A stretch of 64,000 nt of DNA from Physella acuta (taxonomy: Eukaryota > Mollusca > Gastropoda > Physidae), in the NCBI RefSeq assembly GCF_028476545.1, contig NW_026731669.1, positions 1,661,501 through 1,725,500 on the forward strand. The letters run 5' to 3'. Below are positions 46,400 through 57,882 of this stretch, piece by piece. How positions within the stretch are numbered: the first letter of the stretch is position 1; each line of letters starts with the position of its first letter. The notes under the pieces are model-generated. The model made no database searches. It was not told the origin of the DNA and saw only the letters and a program-made list of their open reading frames with translations. A program made the position numbers and the translations under genes.

Positions 46400-48070
46400 C
46401 GCATCAGACCCTGTACTGAAGCTACCCGACATTCAAAAGCCTTTCACATTGTGCACAGACGCATTCTCGGTCGGTATTGGAGCATGTTTAATGCAAGAAT
46501 ATGAAGGCCACCTACACCCAGTACTTTACGTAAGCCGAAAATTGACACCGACCGACAGAAATTATGCAGTAATAGAACGGGAATGTTTGGCGGTGGTTTG
46601 GTCAATTAATAAGTTAACCAAATACCTAGCAGGCGCACCCTTTACATTACGCACAGACCATGCGCCCCTTAAAGCTTTGAACACCAAGAAACTATCAAAA
46701 GCTAAGTTGACACGCTGGGCACTCAGTTTACAAGATTACAAATTTGACATCGAACCAATACCAGGTTCCCAGAGTGTATTGGCGGACACGCTGTCTAGGA
46801 TGTAATTCATTGCTCGATAGTTACAGTGACGTCAAAAAAAAAAAAAAAGAAAAAAAAACCGGTTTGTATGTCCTTCTTTGTTGTAAAATGTTTCGTTGTG
46901 CACTCTAGATATAGAAGTAATAGACGCAGATGAACAGAACAGGTAAGTGTCCGAGGGTTAAGTACGGCCAAACAAAATTGGGGTGGGGAAATCTGGGGTA
47001 AAGGAGAGGTACGAAATAATGGTGTTAAAGTTACAACCGCATCCACGAGAAATCTATACGTCACGTGTCTACTTTCAGCAGCTGCTGTCTCCAAGGTCAA
47101 GGAAACGGACCAGCCATACTCCAACAGCGTATAATAAACACATGGTCCGCCCCAACGATAAATCAGGGGCTACCCTCCAACCCGGGGACTATTCTTTTCT
47201 CCCATATTGTCATTGTAAGACACCTGCAATCAGCGCGACCTCCGCGCACTCGTGACCTACTATTGACGTATTTACGGATCCCAAGTGGAATGGCGATGCT
47301 ACGTCACGGATGGGCCCAACACGGACGGCCAGCCCACAACATCACACCATCGTAGTCGCATATTCAGGACGTAAGGGGCACTACTTCTAACACGCCCACT
47401 GGCCCCAGTACAGGATAAGATGAACGCACTACGCCAGACGAATGCTCCCCTCCAACGGACCAACACCCAAACAATATCATCGAACTCAAACGTTCAGAAC
47501 TTAACGAACTCGACGGACACTACGTTTGACACATGTATAAGGAACAGTGTCCACACCACCTACGTACATTCTTTGGACACTCCACACCACCTATGTACAG
47601 TCTTGGGACACTACACTTCGACTGACGTATAAAGACTACTGCCCACATCGTCTCTCTTGCTGCCTGCACGACTGGCATTGCATTTGTTTTGCTTGATACT
47701 TGTTAGTGAATGGGGGAAGGAGATGTTGTGACCTCGACGGTACTATGGGTATCAAATGACAGACCAGGACGAACCAGCGGGAAAACCCCACAGGTCAAGA
47801 TGACCTGGACAGACCGGATTGTTAATAGCGCGGGAAGATGACCGCAGTGTGCAGACCTAAGATGCTGACCCCAGGCTGACACCGTAGGTTGACCTGGCCT
47901 GACCCCCAAGGCCAAGACAGACTATTTATGACAGGGGATAGGAAGCCCAGGGACTACTGACTCAAACGACGTGTTGTGTGCTCGTGTGCCACTGTACAAA
48001 TAAACATTTATATATTAACACAAGCGGCTTTTGTCTTTGTACACCCTTAACGTTGTTACCACCACTCACA
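46400..48070 (+). mobile_element. 3' part of a Gypsy-type LTR element (RNase H to 3' LTR)
   Basis: 46400-46805 encodes a Ty3/Gypsy RNase H (FTLCTDAFSVGIGACLMQ, YAVIERECLAVVWSINKL, RTDHAPLKAL, VLADTLSRM-stop). About 920 bases without coding then lead to a purine tract (GGGGGAAGGAGA) and a 347-bp LTR. RNase H is the last coding domain before the LTR, as in the Gmr1-type element, and no integrase follows it. The 5' part of the element is absent; broken, no second LTR seen. Confidence 0.8.
47724..48070 (+). repeat. 3' LTR of the Gypsy-type fragment
   Basis: Begins TGTTGTGACC after a polypurine tract, contains AATAAA (about 48000) and ends ACCACTCACA. The end is fixed by the point where similarity to the 29.9-kb repeat resumes (ACCATTGGTA). 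No partner LTR is present to confirm the borders. Confidence 0.6.
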
Positions 48071-48150
48071 ACCATTGGTACTGTCGAATTCACAATTATG
48101 AATTACTGAAAAGTAGAAAATAAAACTAAATAGCGGCGTGTGATACGCCG
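48071..48150 (-). repeat. Piece of the 29-30 kb repeat, interrupted by the LTR element
   Basis: Its reverse complement (TTTATTTTCTACTTTTCAGT, AATTCGACAGTACCAATGG) matches 29045-29130 and 29883-29965. It carries the small hairpin CGGCGTGTGATACGCCG. Confidence 0.65.
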
Positions 48151-48284
48151 CGGGTCGGCTCGTGATTTTATATTGCTTCCACCCACTACCACGACACACA
48201 CACTAACAAAAAACAGGCGAGATCCATCCGCTGCGTCAGCAGTACTAAACATATGACTGTTTACATTAGGCCTGTAGAAGTTTC

Positions 48285-48500
48285 GGACCTCTGCCATCCG
48301 ACCTAGCCGGGTACCAGACGGTAAGACGATGTCCCGCGGCGGGTGATGGGGGAAGTAAAGCCTGGTCAGAGCCTACGGATGAATAAGCGACCAACATGTA
48401 GTGTTTCAAACCAACATCTTCGTGAGACCGAGTAGTCCACAGTTTGCCATTTGTTGGAGGCTTGCCTGGCAAATGGGAGTCAAACCTCTTGCCGGTATAT
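48285..48500 (+). repeat. GC-rich dispersed repeat, second copy
   Basis: Homologous to the reverse complement of ~35900-36150 over most of its length. It ends near GTCAAACCTCTTGCCGG, which looks like a degenerate B box in a SINE. Not protein-coding as far as I can see. Confidence 0.6.
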
Positions 48501-48671
48501 CCGTGTCACGATAGTTATTTAACAGTCATTCAACAATTTATATTGGTCGTGAGAAAGCTGGAAATGCAGACTAACATTGAACAAATATAAATATTTATGA
48601 GAATATTATAATGTCGTTATAGAGCAGACGCTAAAGACTGTTGGCACGTGTTTGCTTGCAGACGCGAAGAG

Positions 48672-49444
48672 AAATAAATCGGGAGTGATCTTCCCTAAAC
48701 TTTCTCGAATATTCTTATGTAAAACAATAGGGGATGGGAACTCGGGCTATAGACATGATTTTTAATCCATTTTAAATACTTAAAGTTTTAAAAATAGAAT
48801 AAAATCTCGTAGACAAAGAATTGCACACCAAGTGAACGCCAAATAAAAAAGTGCATAATAGTGCGCAATATTATTAGTACTTTAAAAATTTACATTATTT
48901 TTTTGAGAAATCGGAAGTAGCGTAAATTACTACTTCCGGTCAACGGAAATTACTCAAAATTTAACAGAAGGTAGAGAATTAGATCTTTCACTTACATGTG
49001 AACTTTCATTTATCTATCTGAAATAGTACTCAAGTAATAGGCTTTAAAAAATTCAAAGTAGAAAAAATACCACTTCCGGTTATTGGAAATCGCTCAAAAG
49101 TTGATACGGATCTACGATTTTGATAAAATACTTATATATGAAATTTCATCAACCTAGCTGTAACGGTACTCAAGTTATCGTGTTTTTTACACACGGACAG
49201 ACAGACAGACACACAGGCATACGGACAGAATTGCAAAGCCCAGTTTTTCAAACTGGATTACGCATAAAACCTCTTAATTTTGATAAATCTGGATTGATAA
49301 CTTTTGCCCGATTAAAATAAGTCCTCTATACTTCGGATGTGATGAAGGACTGAGGTGTAGTACGGTGACGATTGTTAAAATTTCAATTGATTTTTGTGCA
49401 CGATTACAATACTTTCTCTATACTTCGTATATACGAGAAAGTAA
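48672..49444 (-). mobile_element. Family R dispersed repeat, copy 3, full length
   Basis: Inverted relative to copies 1 and 2: from AATAAATCGGGAGTGATC to the hairpin ACTTTCTCTATACTTCGTAT ... ACGAGAAAGT. ~770 bp and uninterrupted, the best reference copy in the window. No open frame. Confidence 0.8.
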
Positions 49445-50150
49445 AAAGGGAATTTCAAGCCACTATATGTAGGAAATTATTAATAACATACAGAGGTTAA
49501 ACTAGACCCATCTTAAACAGTAATCACAGCATAAGCGTAAAAAAACCACACCTCCATCCTTTGAGGTGCCATCCGTTTATGAGGCCGACAAAAAGTTGGA
49601 TTTCCACAGGCGTCCATTTAAAAAACGTGATCCTTGGCCTGTACACCCGATATTAACATTAAATTAAAGTAAAGGCCAATAAGTGTTTTTAAAAGTTTAA
49701 ATCATAGAGTGTTCACACCATATTCATGTCATTTATGTGTCAGAATTCGACCGTTGTTGGTTTTTTTTAACTCTAAAATCAGCCCAATTCATTGTCATAA
49801 GCGAACGCTGTCCAGGCTGGTATTTATTCTAAATTGTGTGCTCGAGTTTGCTATTTTGAACAAAAATTGAAATAAACTTGTGATTCAAACATTAAAACAT
49901 TGGCTTTTACAGTAAACAAAAAAGTCAAAAAATTTCACTTTAAAGGGAAATTTACTATGATTGAAAAAGGAAATTTGGGGGCCCCTAAAAATCGGGGGCC
50001 CTGGCTGCAGCCTTCTCAGCACTCCACTTAATCCGCCACTGCCTGTATCACAAGTAAGATTTAATAATTCTGAGAGAAAATATTAAGCAGTTAAAGTTTT
50101 ATAAAAATAAAATATAGTCATCCTAATATATAAAATCCCACGTGCGCACT
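49445..50150. other. No gene; end of an unpaired DNA element
   Basis: CTTAATCCGCCACTG at about 50028-50042 has the form of a hAT-type terminal repeat, and a GGGGGCCC-rich stretch precedes it (49977-50002). The opposite end was not found. Otherwise nothing recognised. Confidence 0.5.
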
Positions 50151-50152
50151 TC

Positions 50153-50202
<50 letters not shown>
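50151..50202. repeat. (CT)n microsatellite
   Basis: About 24 CT dinucleotides with one TATC interruption. Confidence 0.95.
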
Positions 50203-50204
<2 letters not shown>

Positions 50205-51457
50205 CGCAAAATATTTTCGCCGGATATCACATCAGAATCTGCAGCGATATATGGAGAACTTTATACGGACTTTTGTTGAAAATAATATGGTAGATGTTTT
50301 AAATGTATAACCACAATTTTATTTAAAGAAGAAAAATAAAAAATAAAGGCTTATTCGAATGTAGAAAAACAGTTTTAATTATACAACAGGAAAAGCGTTT
50401 ATAGTGGTGAAAAAGAACGCATAAAACAGTGACGTCACTAATGTTTATATATTAAATTATGACGTCATCTGCCGTGTTAGAATAAACAGAAACGATTTAT
50501 TTAATTAAAATTTGATTTAGATCTACGTACGCTATGCAATGTATACAATACAAATTTTCCGGCCTAAACTTATAATAGTATGGAACTGGCTAATTTGGGT
50601 TACAAAAACTAATTTGAAAGAATAGGCATATTCACGTAAGTTTAGTTTTTTTTGGATACGTCTTTCATTCTCCGTGATTTATAAGGTGCATTAATAGCTG
50701 TGATGATAGTGTACTTAATACCACGCAGGTGGTGAGCGATAGAGACACACCAAGTCAAACTTAATTTTTAATTATTTTTTTAAATGTGAATCTTCCGATT
50801 TTAGACTATAAAGAAAGGAACTACTTCATTCAAATTTGATTTAGATCTAGATGTATAGATCTACTCATCAAGACGTACGCTAAGAAATATATACAATTGT
50901 ATCGGTCAAACTAATACAAATTACTTAAAAACAACGTAATGACTACTTAATAGCTAGATTTTTAACGGAATCATTTAAGTCACTTAATCAGTACATTTTA
51001 AAATATATAGGCCTATAATTCACGTGAAACGGATACCGATGGCTAGTATTTAATATACGCTAAAGCAAAAATAATATGTCATACTTGTTTTTAAGTAAGA
51101 TCAACTAGTATGATTTAGGTCTGTTATCTATGAGTTAAGTTTAAGACCAAATTAATAATATATTCGTAGTTATTAGATTAAGATACAAAATTTATATGAT
51201 TAAGTGTCTGCGTTTAGTACTTATGGGGGGATGTAGTTGTAAGATTTTTGATTTTTTTTTAATAAACGTGACTCATTAAACTAAGTTACTACTTCCAGCT
51301 TCAACACATATATTTAAATATAACTTTTTACAATATATTATAAATTGTAAGTGCTTGGTAAGTTAATATAAAACGATCGATTCTATGGCAAGTTATAATT
51401 AACAACTACACAAGGGTTAATATCAGCTTTAAGATAAACCAACAAAAGCTGTCTTTG
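50203..51457. other. No gene seen
   Basis: AT-rich, with several TTAGATCTA-like motifs (about 50517, 50843). No exon or element recognised. Confidence 0.55.
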
Positions 51458-51884
51458 GGGGTCGTCCATAAATGACGTCACACTCGTAGAGGGGAGGAGT
51501 GTCCTGAATTTTGTGACGGTGTGTGATGAGGGGGAGTGGAGTTCAGACGGTGTGACGTCACTTTTTTATTTTATTTAAAAAAAAGCAATTTTAGAAAACG
51601 AGTTTTAGCCGTTATTTCGAGTTTTAGAAAACGGTTTTAATAAATTGTAGTATGACTTGATTAAAATACTCTATGCTGACAGAGTGACAAGATTTTGAAA
51701 AATATTGATGTTTTAAGAAAAATTCAACAGCAATTTTGAGGGGGGGGGGGGGGGGGGGTTAGGCTGTGGTATGACGTCATTTTATGGCGGGGGGGGGGGG
51801 TCTGGCTTTTTGTGCCGACGTGACGTACGGGAGGGGGGAGGTAAAAATCGTCAAAAAAGCGTGACGTCATTCATGGATGAACCC
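51458..51884 (-). mobile_element. 'GGGTCATCC' MITE, copy 2
   Basis: 427 bp, ends GGGGTCGTCCATAAATGACG and CATTCATGGATGAACCC. The interior is the reverse complement of copy 1 (TTGATTAAAATACTCTATG against AGAGTATTTTAATCAATTC) and carries two long G runs. No open frame. Confidence 0.85.
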
Positions 51885-52642
51885 TTTGTTTGTAAATATT
51901 GTATTTGAGCTTTGCAGCCAGATGGCATGGGTTTACAGGTTGTTTAATTGTAAACAGATAGTGTAGGTGACAATATCAGACAATTTAGTTAAAACTAGCA
52001 GACCGACAGTGTAGGTAATAATAGCACACGGAGGCGGTCGTATTTTGTTTTACGTAGAAGATATTATGAATATATGAACGCGTTAAATCGAGTCTAACGT
52101 CTTTCTCATTTTCTGATAGAGCTGTGTCTATTGTCTGCATCTTGATAGATATTGTCTTGAATTCCCAAGCAGGCCTGTAAAATCTTCTTAGGCTGGCCTG
52201 GACATTAAGCTTAATTCGTGGGCGGCAAAGAAAAACGTGCTAAAGTTTCGTTTAAAATATAAGTTGTAAACTTTAAAATGCATTGTTTTGTCACAAAGAA
52301 ACCAAGCGGTATGGACACTTGATAGCGTATACAATAACTTGTCTCCTTGTTTATTTGAACTTCATTTTATTGAAATTGATCATTTCTAGACATGTATTTA
52401 TTTTTATATAGGCCACATGTCAGCTTTGTGGTTACAATGAAGTGGGACTGTTTTAAAACCACCACCAGCCTGACCAAAATATCGACATCCGTAACAAAAG
52501 TTATTTAACAACAATTTGAACATTTTATAATTAGCCAACATACTAATTTGTCTATAAAACACAGAACAAAGTAGTTTTATCTTGGGCATTTTATTTTTTA
52601 GTACGTAATTAATTTGTAAAAAAAAGGATAAGAGCGATACAT
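51885..52642. other. No gene seen
   Basis: AT-rich; nothing recognised. Confidence 0.55.
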
Positions 52643-52646
52643 TTAA

Positions 52647-54101
52647 CCCTTTATCTACTGACGGTACTTATAAGTACCACTTTAATTAAGTACCTGTATT
52701 ATATTAAATTAAATACGAATTTTAAAAATTATTGATGTATTTTATAGTATTATCTCCCCTGAGTCGCCGGTAGTTGGAGGTATCATTGTTTTTAAAAAAA
52801 TTAATGGTGTGGCGCTTTTTCAATGTCTTGCTATATCGGTAGTTCACAATTTTTCTGTACATTTCTCACACCCGTTCCTGATTTCCTTTTGTTCTACCTT
52901 ATTTTTCAAGTTTTCAACCCCAAATATTTTTTATTGGCACCTTCAATAGTCAGGCAAACGCGTTTAACTTCTAGTTATACAATTTTAATCATATTGTCTT
53001 TGTATTAGATCGATGTTTACAAGTGGACTTATAAGTACCGTCTGGGCACACGGTAATTTTTTTTAGGATTTTTAGAAAATTGCAGATTTGTTAGGTGGAG
53101 TTACATAAATATTGTCTTGATAATTACTTATCGAAATGTACTCAAAAAAATGATATTTACACATTTATAAGAAGGTTTGCATATGGTTTACCTAAGAAAT
53201 ATTGTAATTACATGTTCATTTCTAGTAGTAAAAAAATAACAAGAATAACGGTATCAATTGCAGGCTCGTTTATAAGGTTTAGTATACTTCATTTGTATAC
53301 CAAAGCCTAGTTCAGGTTGTAAGATTTAATTTGTTAGTTATATTTACTGCAATGAACTGTCTTGCCTACAACAACTAGCATTTACATAATGTATACCTGT
53401 AGACTAGTAATAGTCCATACTTCTGCATATAGTATAGATCTATAAGGTAAATTTTAATAAGTAAACAGAAAAGAGTAATCCACTACTTCTTCCAAAACAC
53501 ATTGAGCTCACTTCTATTTATGAACTTTGCACTGTAGTGTAGACTTGTCATAACATTATAGTAGGCTACAATTATATTAGTATTTCTAGTAGTTGTGTGC
53601 TGAATGACTAGGCTTTTGTTTGTTTATGCGGCTCATTGTACTAGTTATTGGAAGCTTCCAGCAAAAGCATATTCATTCCGGCAACCGTTGCAACACTAGA
53701 AAGACCACAGACAAGATTGAGGGAGCATGACATGTTGACAACTTTTGCTGTGTTTGAGGTCTAAGATGTGTTCCGATAGAAAATCCAGTAAAAATCGTAC
53801 TCAAAATATACTTTTGTGCTGTATTTATGTGTGAAAATTACAAAAAGTGATTGTTATAATGATTGCCATGTTATTAGTTAATAAATTGTATCGTTTGTTC
53901 CTGTTTTGTAAAAAAAAATTTTTTGAAAAAAAATGTCCTAGTTTACTGACGGTACTTATAAGTACCAATATCTGTTTGGGTCATTAAAAATTTATGAAAC
54001 GAAATTTCCTTCGATATATGCTTTGAATGTGCCAAAAGCAATATAGTAACACATTGTTTAAGTAAAAATCTCATTCAGAACATAATTCCGTAAATAAAGG
54101 G
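52647..54101 (+). mobile_element. piggyBac-like element, 1455 bp, non-autonomous
   Basis: Flanked by TTAA (52643-52646, 54102-54105), with inverted ends CCCTTTATCTAC and GTAAATAAAGGG. TTAA plus CCCTTT ends are the piggyBac pattern. The 16-bp palindrome GGTACTTATAAGTACC occurs near both ends (52663-52678, 53951-53966) within a 25-bp direct repeat (TACTGACGGTACTTATAAGT), and a partial inverted copy is at about 53024. Only short AT-rich open frames are inside, no recognisable transposase. Confidence 0.75.
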
Positions 54102-54385
54102 TTAATATGTAAAGTTGCAAAGCATAGAACAACCATTTCACCGACATTTGTTACAGAGAAAACATTTAAAACATAAAACATTTAAAATGCGTAGAATACA
54201 GTATGGTACATGCAAATTATAACGGTTAAACGGTTCAAATCAATCAAAACATTTGTTTTAATCATTTAAAGGTAATAACAATTTTAAAAGCCATGCAAGT
54301 GTTAGCACAAAGTTTAATGACGGAAAGGTTGCGCCATTTTGTTTGTTTACATAGTGTAGACAAGGGGAGAGAAATAACAGTTACA

Positions 54386-55652
54386 TCAGCACACATGCTC
54401 CCCACTATAATTTCCTTCAGAGTTTGATCCACTGTGGGGAGTGTACAACAACCTGTCATAATCTAGCCTGAAGACAGTCGCTCCACTGGAGCCTGGACAT
54501 GTACATGTTGTGTACCAGTACCTGGTGTACGTAATCGGTTTCTCTTCCCTCTCACGTTTGCGTGTCCATTGTCCTACAGAGACCTGTTTAGGACAGCCAT
54601 GAGGATGTGACACTATAACGGTCAAATTGTCCACATCATCAAATCTCCTATATTTGTCGTTTACTTCCTCATGTAGATCATAAAAGCAACCACACATCTT
54701 GTCGAGTTCATCAATCAAATTTAAATCACATGTCACATATGTCAACTCACATACGTCTCCTTCAATGTCTGTCCCACCCTCCACCTCCCAGCCATCAAGA
54801 CTGACCACTCGACTTTTATTGTCATCAAAACCTAAAACACACCTGGTCTGTCTCGCCTCACTGTCATCAAACACTACGTGTGTAGCTGTCAATACACGAA
54901 CCTCCCCCCACACTTTGCTGGGTGTGGCAGAGACGTGACACTTGGCACAACGACAAATTTCGTCACCGTCACTCTCTGTGTACTTGTCCACATCCCAAAC
55001 CCTCCCCGTCCCTAACCTCATCACGTGACTTCCTCTGTCATTATAACATGGATATGGAACTTGAGTGCCTGGGTAAAACTCTGGTCTCTCTAGACTGGTG
55101 AATTTGGTCTTTACCTGGACAGTTAGGGCTGCTAATGTTTTGATTGTCTTAGACACGATCTTGTCGTCATGGTAACGTGAGGGGAGACAATTCGATTTGA
55201 AATCTTTAAGAGGTATAAAACCTTTGTGACCTGGATTCTTCTTACAGCCAGTAACATGTTTGTGTAGATCAGCTTCTCCTCCATAGCACATCTCAGCTTC
55301 ATGATTTCCTATAGAAATAGGGGAAACAGATTATTTAGACAGCATAAAAAAACTACACGCTGATATAAAATGCACCTATTATTTATTTTGATTAGCTATA
55401 CTAAGTTACACTAACATTTGATTTAGCAGGCTGATATCGATATAAATTAAACTTTTATGTCCTTCCTTTAATCAACTATACATTTACTGTAATAAAGTCA
55501 TCTTTATGTTTTCACTAGCACATATTTATAATAGTTTTGACTAAAATTGTTTAGACTAGAGTTGCCTTATGTTTGTCATATCTTACCAGGAATAAAGACA
55601 CCTGTTTGGTCACTTTTGAAAACTTTACTTGGACTCTCACAGTGTGGCACAT
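54386..55652 (-). CDS. Trypsin-like peptidase-domain protein (3' part, 2 exons)
   Basis: The last exon (55308-54386) and the one before it (55652-55587) join in phase (CCTG|GTAAGA to TCTATAG|GAAATC), giving VPHCESPSKVFKSDQTGVFI PGNHEAEMCYGG and ~306 further residues to the stop. Counting from the internal Met of the last exon, the PA-clan chymotrypsin fold is suggested by His138 (VLTATHVVFDD), Asp189 (YVTCDLNLIDEL) and Ser269 (CPGSSGATVF), followed by LLYTPHSG. Spacing and surrounding motifs fit a complete triad, so it may be active, but the family is distant from digestive trypsins and I cannot name it. An N-terminal segment with Cys/His (CYGGEADLHKHVTGC) could bind metal. The first exon(s) and true start are not found, so secretion cannot be judged. 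A truncated paralogous tail is at 45.1-45.4 kb. Confidence 0.7.
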
Positions 55653-57251
55653 CTAAAATAAGAAAATAAGAAATTAAAACATACATTTTTTTATAATTAC
55701 AGTGACAAGAAATGTGGCATTACTGAGATAAACTCTTACAGCGTGATTGATACACTCTCAAAGTTCATAGTCAGTTAGACACAATATTCGAAAATTTATG
55801 TTTATAGAAATCATTGGGTATTTTCAATTAACTTTTACATTTACAGATATCACATGTAGGTTATTAAGGAATGGATTTTAAAGTATTTGCAGTTTTAGAA
55901 ATGCCAAAATAGTTTATAATTTTGCTTTTTTTTTTGGTTTTTAAAGATTTGGTAAAATGAATAATTCATCTGGCTGTACCTTCTGACATACGTGGTGGCT
56001 CCAATTTTCTTTTTCTCAGTTTGTTTGTTTTTTCCATGGTTTGTGTTACTGTGGGTATGAATATAGATCATTAATATAAAATAGTAACTACGGCTTAATA
56101 AGCGCACTAATAAAGAATTTGAAAAAAAATAAGAATGTTTAGAATTAAATTATATCAGCATATTAAAGTTTGATTAGTATGAGAAACATGTAGGAAGTTA
56201 AAATATGTTTATTTCTTATTAGTGAAAAAGCTATATAAGATGTTTACCACAAATAAAAACATTGTTGATAATATTTTGGCTATAAAAATAGCAAATATCA
56301 CCTTATTATTTATTACATATTAGCTTCCAATAATCATGTTAATAATTGTAATTATTTTTTATTTTCAAATATTTATTTTTCTGATAAATAACTTATATTT
56401 GAAAATGAGACCTTAAAAGTGCAGTTAACTTATTTAAATTACCTTATTAACTTTTATACAAAAGTTGGTATTTCCACTAGCTGTCACTCTCAACTGTCCA
56501 CTAAACCTTGGAAACAAATGCATTAAATTATTTTGCTGGAATTAATGAGGATCAATGATTTTCAAAAGATAATTTATTTTCATAATAGTTTGAAGTGTGA
56601 AGCCAGAAAAATATATTTCAGTTGATTCTCAGCTAATCAATATTGAGTTTAACTGTAAATGTTTTTTGTAAACCATAAAGTCTTAATATCCTTATCACTT
56701 GTTTACAGTTAATTTTCCTCCACTTTATTTAATACCTATATCAAGTATTTTATTTAAACATTGGAAATAGCAACTAAAACATCTGCACTAAGTCTGCAGA
56801 AACTGCAGCTTGTTTAAACAATTATTCTATAAAGATGTAAATGCTCAACAGCTACTGTGGATAGATTGCCTAATTATTATGAACTTAAAAAAATAAAATA
56901 AATAAAAACATAAAAATATCATAGAGCATGTGCATTCAATAATAGTGGTCACATAAAAATTGTTAGTATTTCAAATTTTACGAAGGCATAATCAAATGAA
57001 TGAAGAATAACTTTTGAAAGAGAGTCAATTTGTCCATCAGATATATGCATATTTGTGTAGATCTACTTATTTACAGCCCTATAGCACAGTTAATTATTGA
57101 AACCAAAAATGAATATAAAAATTGAAAATACACCACTATAAATCCCAAAATTGTCTTCATTCACACTTTAATGCATTAATTTGTTTTTTTAAGTTAGGCT
57201 AAAATACAAGAATCTACATTGTAAAATTACCTATTAGCACAAAAATATTGG
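55653..57251. other. No proven gene; upstream of the peptidase-like gene
   Basis: Should contain upstream exons of the peptidase-like gene. One candidate on the minus strand, about 56505-56444 (FSGQLRVTASGNTNFCIKVN, between TTCCAAG and AAG|GTAATT), has plausible splice sites, but its phase does not fit directly to the next known exon. A 70-codon frame at 55895-56107 lacks support. Confidence 0.35.
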
Positions 57252-57261
57252 GATTAGAATT

Positions 57262-57872
57262 GGCCAAGGCTATTCCCAGCCGCTTGGGAATATCTGTATT
57301 GGGGCTATTCCCAGCCGACTGTGAATAGCTCTAATACAGATATTCACAGTCGGCTGTCATATCATGCTAAATACGACTGTAAATAATATCTTACAATAAT
57401 AAAATCGTTTATTGTGACTGGGGAGTGTGGTAAAGATTAATTAAGAGAGCAGTACTACTATTTTGTATTGTGTATATGTTTTATAAAAAGTTATAGTGGA
57501 TAAAGTTTAGTTGTTAGCTTTTAGACACATAAGACATATCTGCTACATGCTACGGAGGTCATCTATTACCATTAAAATTTTACATTATCACACAAAATAA
57601 ATATCAGGTGAAATATGATGTCATTTCATCAGCTATAATTCACAGTATAAATATACGGGACAGATAATTGTTTTCTTTTGCTTATATGCCAACAATTACG
57701 TCACAAACGAAAAAAAGATGGGTTTGAATCCGCACCTACCTTCCGGCACGACGGCCATTCGACCACACATCTTCATGCCCAAACTGGTTATTTTTAACAT
57801 TATATATAGCAAAAACGGTCACGAATGTGAATAGCCCTGATACGGCTATTCACATTTGTGAATAGCCATTTT
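57262..57872 (+). mobile_element. hAT-like MITE with subterminal hairpins
   Basis: ~611 bp with related inverted ends (GGCCAAGGCTATTCCC; GAATAGCCATTTT) and a repeated flank GATTAGAATT (57252-57261, 57873-57882) that includes an 8-bp TTAGAATT duplication. Internal perfect hairpins: AGCCGACTGTGAATA with its complement (about 57312-57355), and AATGTGAATAGCC with its complement near 57824-57857. A tRNA-like sequence is nested at 57717-57775. Confidence 0.65.
57717..57775 (-). repeat. tRNA-like SINE head fragment
   Basis: On the minus strand: TGTGGTCGAATGGCCGTCGT (A-box-like) and GGATTCAAACCC (B-box-like) about 38 bases apart. It lacks a complete cloverleaf and is best read as a SINE fragment, not a tRNA gene. 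Confidence 0.5.
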
Positions 57873-57882
57873 GATTAGAATT

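Noticed and set aside
45800-46432. Lysine-rich 210-codon frame on the minus strand and F/C-rich frames on the plus strand
   Set aside because: All are readings of a 16-bp low-complexity satellite.
49977-50042. Possible DNA element ending CTTAATCCGCCACTG
   Set aside because: Only one end is visible; the sequence at 34420 with a similar end is too far away and unpaired.
57717-57775. Possible tRNA gene
   Set aside because: A- and B-box-like parts are present, but no complete cloverleaf or acceptor stem; better explained as a SINE fragment.
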